Shown here: piece after piece, positions 47,472 through 60,342 of the stretch
Layout of the letters: each line of letters opens with the position of its first letter
Position numbering within the stretch: position 1 is the first letter of the stretch
Assembly (NCBI GenBank): GCA_963920575.1
Contig: OY986972.1
Span: 8,816,010-8,880,009 of the forward strand
From: Narthecium ossifragum
Lineage: Eukaryota; Streptophyta; Magnoliopsida; Dioscoreales; Nartheciaceae
Reading direction: 5' to 3'
DNA: 64,000 nucleotides
Position numbers and translations under genes: made by a program
Notes under the pieces: model-generated
Seen by the model: only the letters and a program-made list of their open reading frames with translations
The model's database searches: none
What the model was told of the DNA's origin: nothing

Positions 47472-49422
47472 TCTTCCCTAGCTGGAAGGATCGATCATTT
47501 GATGCTAGAAAGTTACGATCATCATGAAGCATCGATCATTCCTCCTGAATGATTGATCGTTCATAAGTTAGTTCGTTCATCTATAAAATGGACGCAATCT
47601 TCTTTCTTGAATCCTTTTGAAATCTGTCATCCCTGAGCTCGACTTTGGCTAGATTTGGAAGAGGTTGAGGGCGATCGTCGGCTTGGCAGCTGGGATTGAG
47701 TTGTGCTAGTCTAGGTAGGGATTCTACCTACTTTCTTTCTGGTTTTGTGAGGTTTTGAGCTTAGATGTGTATGGTTTGAGTAAATCTTGTTGTATGTTCG
47801 ATGGTTTGCAGCATGCGTACCGTTTTTGGATTCGTGGTCATTCGTACTACGAGATCCCAAGTTTTTGTGGGATTTCGTAGGGTTTTCCGACGGTATTTCT
47901 CGCCGTCCGGTTGTCGAAGAACCCAACAGAATCGATTATTCTTGAGGAATGATCGATCACTCTGAGTTGGTCTTGCTAAGCCCGGGAAGGATCGATCATC
48001 TGGTTGGAGATGATCGACCATGTCCCTTGGCTGACATGGGTGAGATCCTTGGTCACGAAGGTGATCGATCTTCCTGGAAGGAAGATCGATCCCTTGGGCT
48101 TGACAGGGACGAAACCTTTTTATCATTAGGGGGATCGATCATCCCCTTGGTAGATGATCGATTCTTTTGGTGACAGAGGGGTGTTTTCACTGGTTTTTGC
48201 CCGCAGGGCTTCACATATGCGATTTTCTCTACCACTTTATAAACTGGTACATATACTTGAGCATGTTAGCCCCATAATGAGTGGTAATGGTGAACCGGGA
48301 GAGTGACGACTCCCGGGATATGTAGATAGCATGTTGTACTGTTAGTCTTGTTTGCCTGGGTTGTTTTCCATAACATGCAGTCTTTTGGCGAGCGGGCTGC
48401 AGTTGGTGAGGCTACCATTGCAGCAGCTTCTTGGCCTATTTTACTGTTCACCACACCGGGCCGGCAGGGTGCCAAGCCTAGACTTTGTTTATTTAATCAT
48501 CACATATATTGCATGCATATTTGCTTTCCTGCGTTTGTTCATAGCATGCATCTAGTGGTGCATTAATTACATACGGTTAGGGCGTGGGTGATCCATGGGT
48601 CGCCGTCCTGAGGCTTGGAAGCTCGGATTTAGCCCTAGGACCGGGGTTGGGTAGCTTGGTCCAAGTTTGAATGGTTGTGTTTAGTCGATTTGAGGATAGG
48701 TCTAAATGACTTGAACACTTATTGATTGATGATTTTTAGAGGTCGTATCGGCCTCGAGTCAGGTTCTGAGGTGTAGCCGGCGTCCAGTTATGATGACTTT
48801 TGACTAGAAGGTATGCCTACTCATCGGTGCCATTTTCTACTTGTGAGTGAGCAGTGTTGGTTTCCTGCTTACTAAGCATGACCCATCATGTGACCAGTTC
48901 TTCTGGAAGATCATTATCGTGGACCTCAGGGACATGCGGTGGGGTTATGGGGCCCCTGTGTACACCCAGGCCTTGCTAGAGGGTGACACTGTTGTGTTTC
49001 CCTCTTCCTTCTGTGTGTCATAGTGTAGTTTCCCTGCTTAGCTTAGTGCTTATTCCTACCCGGGCTGCGTTTTGCAAGTGCAGGCGTAAGCTCCTCTTCG
49101 GTGACCCCTACCGCGCAGTTGGTCGGCGATGCGGCGGCTCCTTGCGGAGTTTGAGGAGTGATGATCTTCTGTCCCTGAACCTTTGTCTAGTTAGCCTCCT
49201 ACAGCAGTATATAAATGTTTGTACTTGATCTTTCCCTCTTCGAGGTTTTGTATATTTTACTTTGGGATTTGATATCTTCAGCTTGAGGTTTCTTAAATCT
49301 TTAATTTGTAATTTGAGGGTGTTTGATGAACTGCTTAAGGAGACCATAGGTTAGAGGGAACCCTCGCCAAAAACATTTTTCACAGTTTGTTAGGTTGGGC
49401 TTTCGCGGGTCGGGGCGTGACA

Positions 49423-49705
49423 GCTTGGTATCAGGGCATAAGTTGTAGATCCCAAGGTTAGGATCAGGATTCAGTTGAAACTGAGCGTGAAATGGGACAG
49501 TTCTATGTCTAGAACATCCATGCATGCTCTTCTGTGATGTGTTATGCTTTTTCGCTTCCTGTTTGTACTGCTTGTTTTGCGGTTTCTGACGAGTGGACGC
49601 TCGTTTGTCGTTGGTGATTGCGCAGATGTCGGAAGCTCGAGGCTGGCCTTCGGTTGTGGGTCAGGGTGGGGCATGACCTGGTCGATCAACACGAGTGGCA
49701 CCTGT
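49423..49705 (+). other. Primer-binding site and leader of Tekay element A
   Basis: GCTTGGTATCAGGGCATAAG directly after the LTR is the tRNA-Met primer-binding site. About 280 bp of leader follow. Near 49625 an ATG opens a short frame starting MSEARGWPSV, plausibly the first codons of gag. The sequence is cut at 49705 by the insertion of element B. Confidence 0.75.
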
Positions 49706-52700
49706 TGTCGCGCCCAGACCAGCGAAAGCTCAACCGGGCCGGGCGATGCGAACCGGAACCTAACGAAACACGGAAAATTTGACGAGAGTTCCCTCTAATC
49801 TATTGGTCTCCCTAAATAGTTCACCAAAAACACCCTCAATTTAAACAACAATAATTTAACAAGCCTCGAACCCAAGATTACAAACCCCAAGTTTAATATA
49901 CATATCCTCGGAGAAGGAAAAATTCGAATACAACATTATAACACTCCCGTAGGAGACTAACTAACAAAGGTTTAAAGTAGTAAAAGATCGCCACCTCTCA
50001 GACTCTGCTTGGCGCCGCCGCACCGCCGACCAATTGCCCGGTAGGAGCCACCGAAGAGGAGCTAGTACCTGCACCTGCAAAACGCAGCCCGGGTAGGAGT
50101 GAGCAACTAAGCTCAGCAGAGAAACTACACTACAACACACAGAAGGAAGAGGGAAACGCAACAGTGTCGCCCTCAAGTAAGACCTGGATGTATACAGAGG
50201 TCCCATAACCCCACCGCGTGTCCCTGAGATCCACGATCATGATCTTCCAGAAGAACTGGTCACATGATGGGTCACACTCAGTAAGCAGAAACTAACACTA
50301 CTGACTCACAAGCATGTAAACGACACTAAAGGCGGGAAAAGACACCGTTGAGTAGGCAACTCCTCTACTCAAGAGTCATCACAGTGGAACACCGGCTACA
50401 ACTCAGAATCCGACTCGAGGCCGACACAACCGTTGCAATCATCAAGCAACAGGTGTACCAGTCATCTAGGCCTATCATCGAATTCGACTGTACACCACAA
50501 TTCAAACCGGGTCCAAACTACCCAACCCTGGTCCTAGGGTTAAATCCGAGCTTCCAAGCCTCGGGATGGCGACCCACAGATCGTCCACGCCCTAACCATG
50601 CAACTAATGCACAACAGAGATGTATGCGATGAACATACACAATATAAGCAGTTAAGCATACAGCAGGATGTGATGATAACATAACAAGGTCTGGGCTCAG
50701 CACTCTGCGGGCCGGGGTGGTGAACATGTATTTAAGGTCTGGAACTGCTGCAGTAGTATACCACCAACTGCCAGCCTGTTCACCAGCAACCTGCATCAGG
50801 AAGCAGCCCTGCAAACAACAGAGACAAACCACGCAGGTAAAGGCCCTCGGCGTACGCTTGCATGCAAGGCTATGGAAAGCAGAAGGGGTACTCGCCCACT
50901 TTCTGTAAACATCCCAGGAGTCATCACTCTCCTAGTTCACCACTACCCCTAATATAGGGCTTGCATGCTTAAGAGTATGTACAAGGTATAAAGCTGTAAG
51001 AAATCTGTGCATACAAAGCCCAACGGGCAAAACCAAGAAAATCCCTCTCTGTCATCAAAGGATCGATCTTTTCTTAAGAAAAGATCGATCTCTCAAGCGA
51101 CAGAGAGTTTCCTTTCTTATCGAGTCAAGATGATCGATCCTTCCTCTCAAGAAGATCGATCATCATTGCTACAGAGAGCACCCTCCTTGTCGCGCTAAGA
51201 AAGATCGATCCTTCCTCGCAGGAAGATCGATCCTCCTGGTGACAAGGGCATCCATGCTACCCAACGCACATGATCGATCATCTCCAACCAGATGATCGAT
51301 CCTTCATCGGATTCAGCATGACCAACAAGGAAGGATCGATCTTTCTCCAAGAAAGATCGATCTTGTTGGGTTCTCTGGCGAGAAAAACCGCTGGAAAACT
51401 CCATCAAATCCCACAAAACCCTGGGATCTAGTAGAGTGAGGGACAACGAGTCCAAAACCGGTAAGAATACTGAAAACCAACAAACATGCATCAAGATCTA
51501 AGCAAAAGAAGATCACAACCAACTCAAAACTCACAAAACCGGAAAAGAAACGTAGGTAGGATCCCTACCTAGCCTAGAGAAGCTTCAATCCCAGCTGCAA
51601 GGCCTTGGATCGTCCGAAATCTCTTTGAAATCCTGCAGATCTGAGATCAAGAATGCGGATTTCAAAAGGGATTCAAGGAAGAGGGTTAAGTCTGTTTTAT
51701 AGACAAACGAATCGACCTATGAATGATCGATCGTGTCTTGATTTTCTGGAATTAAAAGATCGATCTTCTAGCAAGGAAAGATCGATCCTTTAGATGCAGA
51801 AAGCTAGACTTGGGCTAAAACTCAAGCCCAAGTCGGGATCTTTCGATCCCGGGTCCACCTAACCTTTCTAATCAAACACTAACACAAATATGGTCAGTGT
51901 GTGCACACGTGGGTGTGAAACGACCCAACAAGGTGCAATTTATCAAATTGCCCTTGTGGTCTACAACGAGCCACAGGGGTTGAGGGACAGGTCCTCACAC
52001 CCTATTACTCTTAAAGGAAATCTTGTCCCGAGATTCGATAAAGGTAGGGCTCGGAAACAACAAAACCGCTATACTAGAAGATTGGACAAAAGGTACCTCG
52101 AGAAGAAAAAAACTACGGAAACTTCTGCTGCATGCGCGCCTCACGCTCCCAGGTCAACTTCTCGGTGCCTCTGTGCCTCCACAGTATCTTGACCAAGGGA
52201 ATCGTCTTGCCCCGCAAGACCTGATCCCTCCAGTCAAGTATTCAAACCGGCTGCTCAACGAAGCTCGCGTCTGCCACAAGCTCAATGTCATCCATCCTGA
52301 TGACATGAGACGGATCTAGATGATACTTCCTCAGCATCGACACGTGGAAAGTTCGGTGCATAGCTGACATGTGCTGAGGAAGCTCCAGGCGGTAAGCTAC
52401 CTCGCCAATCCTCTCTAGGAGCTCGAACGGCTCGACAAACCTCGGCGCCAACTCGCCACCTCTGCCAAACCTGACGGACCCTCTGTACGGCGATGCTCGC
52501 AAGAACACTCGGTCGTCGACTGCAAACTCTAACGGTCGTCGCCTCTGATCTGCATAACTCTTCTGCCGACTCTGAGCCGTCAGAAGTCTTTGCCTGATCT
52601 GCACTAACCTCTCTGATGACCGCCTGATGAGGTCTGGACCGGTGAGTGAAGCCTCTCCAACCTCTGTCCAGTACACTGGGGAACGACACGGCTTACCGTA

Positions 52701-53306
52701 CAATGCCTCGAAAGGTGCTACTCCAAGAATGGACTGGTAGCTGTTGTTATAGGCGATCTCCACCAAGGGAATGTGCTCCTCCCAGCTGCCTCCGGCGTCG
52801 AGGACACATGCTCTCAACATGTCCTCCAAGATCTGGATCGTCCGCTATGACTGTCCGTCGGTCTGTGGATGAAATGTCGTACTGAAAGTCAGGAGTGTGT
52901 CAACTGCTTCCTGAAAGCCTCGCCCAAACCTGCTGGTGAACTTGGGGTCATAGTCTGAAACGATAGAAACTAGAACTCCGTGTAGTCTGATCACCTCTCT
53001 AACGTACAAACTTCCCATCCTGTCCATCAAGTCTGTCGTCCACATAGGCAGGAAGTACGCCGATTTGGTCAATCGATCAACGATGACCCAAATCACATCA
53101 TTCCTCCTAGGAGATCTGGGTAGCCCGGTCACGAAGTCCATCGTGATGTGCTCCTACTAACAATCAGCTAGTGGAAGCGGCTGAACTAACCCCGGAGTCC
53201 GCTGGTGCTCTGCCTTGACCTTCTGACAGGTAAGACAGTGCGATACGAACTCCGTCACTGCCCTCTTCATCCCGCACCACCAGAACTGCCGCCGTAGGTC
53301 CTGGTA
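49706..53306 (-). mobile_element. Tekay element B (3' LTR and pol remnant), cut by element C
   Basis: On the plus strand the 3' LTR spans 49706 (TGTCGCGCCCAG) to 51999 (GGTCCTCACA), 2,294 bp. The purine tract lies at about 52000-52012 and is followed by the end of pol on the minus strand. At 53306 the pol sequence stops abruptly where a plus-strand Tekay LTR begins. The rest of B presumably lies beyond the window. The LTR carries seven GATCGATC hairpin modules, the first five about 70 bp apart (51058-51365). Confidence 0.88.
52060..53306 (-). pseudogene. Tekay integrase-chromodomain remnant
   Basis: The minus-strand frame runs from FWWCGMK and the zinc finger VSHCLTCQK (about 53280-53200) into the integrase core MDFVTGLP, VSDYDPKFTS and HPQTDGQS. 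Next is FEALYGKPCRSPVYW, then RTFHVSMLRKY, then chromodomain-like LVKILWRHRGTEKLTWERE near 52150. Stops in frame include a TAG pair at about 53155, a TAG at about 52845 where the catalytic glutamate should be, and a TGA at about 52241 at the start of the chromodomain. No frameshift was seen, so it died mainly by nonsense changes. Confidence 0.9.
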
Positions 53307-54693
53307 TGTGAGGACCTGCCCCTCTACCCCTGTGGCTCGTTGTAGACCACAAGGGTAATTTGATAAATTGCGCTTTGTTAGTTTGTTTTACACCCGCGTG
53401 TGCACACACTGACCTTGTTTGTGTTAGTAATTGATTAGAATGGTTAGGTGGATTCGGGATCGGAAGATCCGAGCTTGGGCTTGTGTTTTAGCCCAAGTTT
53501 GTATTTCTGGGCAAGAAGATCGATCTTTCTTGCTAAGGAGATCGATCTTTCTTGCTAACGAGATCGATCTTCCTTGAGAAGAAGATCGATCCTTCTGTGC
53601 CAGAAAGTCCTGGAGGTGACTCTTGAGAGGACGGCCGCCGTTGGCCATCGCTCTCCCCTGTCAGAGGGAGAGAGGACTTTCTCTCCTCTCCTCCCCCTTT
53701 TCCCCTCCTTCCCCGGCTTTCTCCCTTCCTTTTCTTCCTTTTCTTCCTCTTCTCCTTCTCCTTCTTCTTCCTTCTTCTTTCTTCTTCCCTCGAGCTCTGC
53801 TTCCCCTGTTTTTCCGGCGGCCTTCTTCTTCACCGTTTGTGGCATTTGAAAGCTCGTTGGATTCGTGGTGGCGTGAGGAAGATCCCTGGTGTGGTTTGGA
53901 GCCTTGTTAGTGACTGGTTTGCAGGGAATCAACTGAGGAGTGCGTTTATGGTATGTTTCTACCTACCTGAGTTAGTTTAGGGGTTTTCTTTGGATCTAGC
54001 CGTTAGAGCTTGTTGGTCTTTGTGTTGTTCAATGCCTCTTGCTTATTATAATTTCTGGTTTAAGTTTCATAAGCTTTGATTGAAAGTTTAGTAGGATTTA
54101 AGCATGTTTAATCTCGGATTTTTCCAGTTTCTGCTGTTCTTCAAGCACATCCGGTTTGCAGCGCGTTTTTCGATCAGTACGTGCATGTTCTTGGGTTATG
54201 ATGAACATAAGAGTTGTAGATCTTTGAATCTACTATCAGACCCAACTCATTTCATAATTGTCTGATTTTCCTATGATTTATTATGAATTTTGTACGGGTG
54301 GGCTGCGTTGCAGCAAGAAATGGTAAGTTAGTTTGATTAGCGGTTATGATTAGTGTTTTCCCGTTAATCTAGCCGTTTGATGTTTCTGGATTTTGGATAT
54401 GTTGATCCCGGCATGCGGATCTACTGGAGTCTAAGTTGGATCTCGAATCCGACTTCGTTTGGGTATTGGATCAACGAGGTCAATTAACCTCAAAGTAGAG
54501 GATTTTGTGATTTAAATAATATTATATGTTCGAAACATATTATATTATTTTCTACTGTTCATCGGAGTTTTCGGGGTTGCTTTCCGTTGCAGGAGTCCGC
54601 GGTTGACGGTCACGGTACCGTCGTAATACCGGGACCCGTTGCAGATCGGCTGGCAGCGGTTGGTAGTACCGCTACAACGATCCAATTGGACTT
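53307..54693 (+). mobile_element. Tekay element C: 5' part of an LTR, plus strand
   Basis: It starts TGTGAGGACCTGCCCC at 53307, inside the integrase region of element B, and runs for 1.39 kb until the SIRE LTR begins. It carries GATCGATC motifs at 53518-53590 and the inverted repeat GGGCTTG / TAGCCCAAG also seen in LTRs A and B. Comparison with the solo LTR at 32237 shows the SIRE insertion point follows the sequence GACTT. The 53574-53932 frames come from a CT-rich stretch and are not genes. Confidence 0.85.
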
Positions 54694-55935
54694 TGTTGAT
54701 CCTAACCTTGTTTTGATGATGCCAATATACATTAAATGATAAAATTTATGTTTAATATTTATTACTCCTTTAATTGGAAATCTTAAATTCAATATTTAAG
54801 TCATTTTTGTACTGACGGTCGATGCAAGGATCGACCGTGGGAATGTGACGGTCGATCCATGGATCGACCGTGATGAATGTATCATACTTGGATATATGCG
54901 TATTGGCTCACTGTCGATCGGTGCATCGACTGTGGGAAGCGTTTTTCTTCACAGAGCTTGACGGATGATGCGACGGTCGATGCTGCGGTTGACCGTGGCG
55001 CATTAATGAAAGTGAAGAAGCGACGGTCGATCGGTGAAGCGACGGTCGATCGGTGAAGCGACGGTCGATCGGTGAAGCGACGGTCGATCGGTGAAGCGAC
55101 GGTCGATCGGTGCATCGACAGTGGGAAGCGTTTTTCTTGACAGAGCCTGACGGACAATGCGACGGTCGATGCGGCGGTCGACCGTGACACACTTATGAAG
55201 AAATGTCAAGGAGCGACGGTCGATCCGAGCATCGACCCTGGAAAGTTATTCTCTTAACAGAGGCTCAAGGACGATGTGACGGTCGATGTCACGGTCGACT
55301 GTGAGAGTGACGGACGATGCGTGGATCGACCGTCGAGCAAAAAGGCTGAGTTTTTAATACGTGACGGACGATGCATGGATCGACCGCCAGCAACATGCAG
55401 AGTAAAAAACTAGCCGTTGGAGAGTTGCAGAGAGTCGTTGGAACTCCTTATTGAGCTGGTTGAAGTCCAAGTATAAGTAGTTCCTTCATGTAAACTTGCT
55501 AGAACTTTGATCATTATTATTGAGATCATTTGAGCAAGTGTTAGAGAAGCTTTCTACTTATTCTCTTTTGTACTACAACCTTTGTAAGCCTTCTTCAAGT
55601 GTGAAGAGGTATCTTGAGAGATAGTCAACAGCAAGTGGTTGTGAGTGTAAGGTCACCAAGCACCAGGAAGCTTGGAGAAAAAGCTTGTAAGGGATTTGCA
55701 AGTAGTGGAACCTCAAGGGGAGCCTTGAGAGAAGTGGACGTAGACCAAGAGTTGGGTCGAACCACTATAAAATCGGTGCCATCTCTCTAACCCTCTTAAT
55801 TGTATTCTTGCATGCCTCTTTGCTTTAGTTTCATCTCATCTACAAGCATTTAAAGTGTTAATTCTCTCCTATCTGGTTTTTCCATTAAACTAGATTTTTG
55901 AAAAGAGTCCAATTCACCCCCCTCTTGGAACTTCA
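54694..55935 (+). repeat. 5' LTR of the SIRE element
   Basis: It carries about ten imperfect inverted-repeat modules built from ACGGTCGAT and ATCGACCGT arms between 54814 and 55390. One module has expanded into a 19-bp tandem repeat (five copies from 55021). Confidence 0.9.
55021..55115 (+). repeat. 19-bp tandem repeat, five copies, inside the SIRE LTR
   Basis: The unit CGACGGTCGATCGGTGAAG repeats perfectly from 55021 with period 19, and the fifth copy diverges at its end. Perfect identity implies recent slippage. Confidence 0.95.
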
Positions 55936-55999
55936 ATTGGTATCAGAGCTAGGTCTCTAATTTAGTGGTGTAACAACCCTTAGAGGATCCTATTTAGAG

Positions 56000-57762
56000 A
56001 TGGAAAACATAGAGGGACAAGCTACCAATAGGCCACCCTACTTCAATGGTTCAAACTATAATTACTGGAAAACAAAAATGGAAATTTTTGTTCAATCAAT
56101 GGACTATGAGACCTGGTTAGTGATAGAGGATGGACCTTTTATCCCTACTAAAATTATTGATGGGAAAGATGTCCCAAAGACAAAGAGTGATTACACCCTA
56201 ATTGACCTCAAGAACCTTCAAACTAATGCCAAGGCCAAGAGCTTTCTATTTTGTGCCCTTAGCCCTAGTGAATTCAATAGGGTCTCTACATACAAATCAG
56301 TAAAAGAGATATGGGACAAACTTGAGGTTACTTACGAGGGAACAAGTCGTGTTAAAGAGTCAAAAATCAGTATGCTTGTACATGAGTATGAACTCTTTTG
56401 CATGAAGAATGGTGAAACTATTAGTGAGATGTTAACACGTTTTATTAACATATTAAATATGCTTGAATCTCTTGGAAGAATTTATGCTAACGATGAGGTT
56501 GTGAGGAAGATTCTTAGGTGTCTACCTAAGTCGTGGGATCCTAAAGTGACAGCGATCGAAGAAGCCAAGGATCTATCCAAATTGTCACTAGATGAGCTCA
56601 TGGGTTCCCTCATGACCTATGAGATGAACTTGAAGAGAAGCAACGAAGAGGGAGATAAAAAGAAGAAGACGGTTGCCTTCAAGTCATCTAGCAAAGGCTC
56701 ATCCGATTCAAGTGATGGAGATGGCGATGAGGAGTTGGCGATGAGGAGTTGGCGATGATATCGAGAAGAATACAAACGATCTTCAAACGCCAAGGAGGAA
56801 AGAAATTCTTCAAGAAGAAATTCTCCAAAGGTGAAAAATACAATCCTACTTCTTCTAACACAAATGAAATCATATGTTATGAGTGTAGAAAACCCGGCCA
56901 CTACAAGTTCGATTGCCCTCAACTCAAGAAGCCAACAAAGAAAGAGTTCAAGAAAAAGAAGGCAATGATGGCTACTTGGGGAGAAAGTGATGTGGAGACC
57001 TCATCCGATGAAGAAGAACAAGAGGTAGCCAACATATGCTTAATGGCACATGGAGATGAGGAAGAAGAAGAAAATGAGGTAGAGGATGAGCTTGCATTTG
57101 AAGAACTCTTTGATGCTTATCATGCTTTAGCTAATGATTTCAAAGTCCTTAAAAAGAAATACTATGCTACTTGTAAGGACTTGAAGAAAGTAGAAGAAGA
57201 AAAAGTACATGCCATGCATAGGATTGGAACTTTAGAAAAAGAAAACAAATGTATGCTAGATAACAAGTCTTGTGACACAAATGACACACTTAAGGATGAA
57301 CTCAAGGACACTCAATATGAGCTCACCATATTGAAGAACACAAACTATGATATGCAAAGAGAACTTATCTTCTTGAGGAAATCCAAGAGAGATCTTACTC
57401 TTGAGGTAAATGACTTAAAGATCACTATAGCAAAATTCGTGAAGAGTAGAGACAAGTTAAATGAGATTCTTGATAGCCAAAGTAACTCCTTAAACAACGA
57501 AGGAATTGGCTATAACCCTAGGAGGGTGAACAACCAAAAGAAGACTAACTTTGTTAAAGCTTCTTCTCATCCTCCTAAGGTAACACAAGCACCTATATGT
57601 CATTATTGTTGCAAAGTAGGTCACATTGCATATAGTTGCTATTTAATGAGGAATGCTAATGCTAAGAAAATCTGGACACCTAGACATTCATCTTCTTCTC
57701 GTATGCATAGTACTAATGCAAATGGACCCAAAAAGATTTGGGTATCAAAAATCAAGGTTTGA
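56000..57762 (+). pseudogene. SIRE Gag, interrupted by one 14-bp duplication
   Basis: Gag begins at 56000 (MENIEGQATNRPPYF). The first 252 codons cover the capsid-like region, including LRCLPKSWDPKV. The frame then breaks at about 56725-56752, where the 14-bp unit GAGGAGTTGGCGAT stands twice. The second part to 57762 has a zinc knuckle CYECRKPGHYKFDC at about 56876-56917, an acidic stretch, a long coiled-coil region (about 57110-57470) and a second knuckle CHYCCKVGHIAYSC at about 57597-57638. The duplication is the only visible break in gag. Confidence 0.92.
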
Positions 57763-57778
57763 TCTCCTATTTGTAGAA

Positions 57779-60342
57779 ATGCATGAGATCCAAGATCAAG
57801 ACCAACACAAAGGCTAAAAGATGGTACCTTGATAGTGGATGCTCAAGACACATGATGAGAGAAAGGAGCATGTTTTCAACCCTTCCAATCCAAAGATGGA
57901 GGAGTGGTGACCTTTGGAGACAATGCAAAAGAAAAAATATTTGGCATTGGCAATATTGATAAAACCTCTTCCACTATTATTGAAAATGTTCTTTTGGTAG
58001 AAGGTTTGAAACATAATTTTCTTAGCATTAGTCAATTATGTGATAAAGGTAACAAAGTCATTTTTGAAAATTCAAAATGCTATGTTAAGAATGCTATTAA
58101 TGATAAAATCATACTAGTTGGTCATCGTAATGGTAATGTGTATACATTTTATCTTAATGATCTTGTTTGCCATGATGATCTATGTCTTAGTGCTTTAAAT
58201 GATAATTTGTGGTTATGACATAGAAGACTTGGACATGCTCACATGGATTTAATTTCCAAACTCTCTAGAAAAGACCTTGTTCTTGAACTTCCCAAGATCA
58301 AATTCGAGAAAGATAAGATTTGTGATGCATGTCAAAGAGGAAAACAAGTAACATCCTCTTTCAAGTCTAAAGATATAGTTTCCACCACAAGAGCACTAGA
58401 ACTCATTCATATGGACTTTTTTGGGCCTACTAAACCAACTAGCTTAGGTGATAGCTCATATGGATTTGTTTTAGTAGATGACTACACTAGATACACTTGG
58501 GTGATCTTCCTTGCACACAAAGATGAAGTCTTTGAGGAATTCACCAACTTTTGTAGAAGAGTCCAAAATGAGAAAGGTATTCTCATTACATGCATTAGAA
58601 GTGATAATGGAGGAGAATTCAAGAATTCCCATCTAGAAAAGTTTTGCAATGACAACGAGATTTTCCATAACTTCTCTTCACCTAGAACCCCTCAACAAAA
58701 TGGTGTTGTTGAAAGAAAAAATAGAACCATACAAGACATGGCTAGAACTTTATTATGTGAAAATAATCTTCCTAAGTATTTTTGGGCCGAAGCAATTAAT
58801 ACTTCTTGCCATGTGATAAATAGAGTAACCTTGAGACCCATTTTGAACACTAGAGGATGATCATTGGATCTTAGCAATGCAAGAAGAGTTGAATCAATTT
58901 TAAAAAAATGAAGTTTGGGATTTGGTACCTAGACCTCATGATCATCCCGTTATTGGTACTAAGTGAGTTTTTAGAAACAAAATGGATGAATCGGGAACAA
59001 TTACAAGGAATAAAGCTAGACTAGTTGCAAAAGGTTTCAATCAACAAGAAGGAATTGATTTCGATGAGACTTTTGCACCGGTAGCTAGACTTGAGGGTCT
59101 AGCTTTTGCATCTTACAAAGATTTCAAATTATATCAAATGGATGTTAAGAGTGCCTTCTTGAATGGTTTACTAAATGAAGAAGTCTATGTTGATCGACCC
59201 CACGGATTTGAAGACTATAAATTGAGAGATCATGTATTTAAACTCATTAAAGCATTGTATGGATTAAAACAAGCTCCTAGAGCTTGGTATGAAAGGCTTA
59301 GCAAATTCTTGATGGATAATGATTTTTGTAGAGGAAAATTGATACTACATTATTTACCAAATCAAAAGGCAAAGATTTGCTCTTTGTTCAAATATATGTT
59401 GATGATATTATTTTTGGTTCTACAAATGAGAAACTTTATGAAGAATTTGCCACATGTATGCAAAGTGAGTTTGAGATGAGCTTAATGGGTGAACTCAATT
59501 ATTTTCTTGGTTTACAAATCATGCAAACTCGAGGAGGGATCTTTATTAATCAAGCCAAATACACTAGAGACCTACTCAATAAATATGATTTTGTAGAATC
59601 CAAAATTTATAGAACCCCCATGTGTACTACACTCAAATTAGACAAGGATGAAGATGGGAAACCCATTGAAACACTTTATAGAGGGATGATTGGTTCTTTA
59701 CTCTATTTGACCGCTAGTAGACTGGACATCATGTTTAGTGTTTGCCTTTGTGCTAGATATCAATCTTATCCTAAGGAATCTCATTTGGTTGCGGTCAAGA
59801 GGATCTTTAGATATCTAATAGGAACCCAAAATTATGGTTTGTGGTATCCTAGAAGATCATCTTTTGATCTAATTGGTTACTCCAATGTAGATTTTGCCGG
59901 ATGTAGACTGGATAGAAAAAACACAAGTGGCACATGTTACTTTCTTGGTCATGCACTTATTTCTTGGTTCTCCAAGAAGCAAAATTCAGTTGCTTTATCC
60001 ACCGCCGAAGAGGAATACATTGCGGCGGGTAGTTGTTGTGCACAATTACTTTGGATAAAAATGCAATTGAAAGATTACAACATACATATAGGCAAAATGC
60101 CCATTAGATGTGACAACACTAGTGCCATAAACTTATCTAAAAATCCCATCCTACATTCTAGAACAAAGCACATAGAAATTAGACACCATTTCTTTCGTGA
60201 TCATACACAAAAAGGAGATATTGCACTTGAATTTGTTAGCACCGAACATCAAATTGCGGATATTCTAACCAAACCCTTGAGTGAAGACAGAATTCTCTAT
60301 CTACTAAGGGAGCTTGGGAAGTCCAATGGATGTCCAAAATAA
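57779..60342 (+). pseudogene. SIRE Pol with internal deletion
   Basis: The protease motif WYLDSGCSRHMM is at about 57820. GAG-pre-integrase sequence follows, with a TGA at about 58218 where a tryptophan codon is expected. The integrase core at 58243-58860 has MDFFGPT, IRSDNGGEF and PQQNGVVERKNRT. The C-terminal part of integrase and the linker to reverse transcriptase are missing at about 58860, where the sequence jumps to ILAMQEELNQF. Reverse transcriptase pieces (58982-59380 and 59377 onward) include [22 protein letters not shown] and [10 protein letters not shown], separated by a frameshift near 59335. RNase H ends at 60342 with HQIADILTKPLSED. Confidence 0.92.

Larger units (their letters stand above)
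42292..49422 (+). mobile_element. Tekay element A: 5' LTR split by a nested element
   Basis: The LTR begins TGTGAGGACCTGCCCC at 42292 and ends GGGGCGTGACA at 49422. Removing the nested Reina-like element and one target repeat leaves about 2.27 kb, close to the 2.29 kb of LTR B and the 2.1 kb of the solo LTR. A tRNA-Met primer-binding site follows directly. The LTR carries hairpin-forming GATCGATC modules around 42570-42612 and 47480-48175. It is the oldest of the nested Tekay copies here. Confidence 0.9.

Noticed and set aside
51058..51365. CRISPR-like array of ~34-bp palindromic units with ~36-bp spacers
   Set aside because: The units differ from each other, lie inside a plant LTR, recur at the same place in related LTRs and have no cas genes. 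They are LTR modules and not a CRISPR array.
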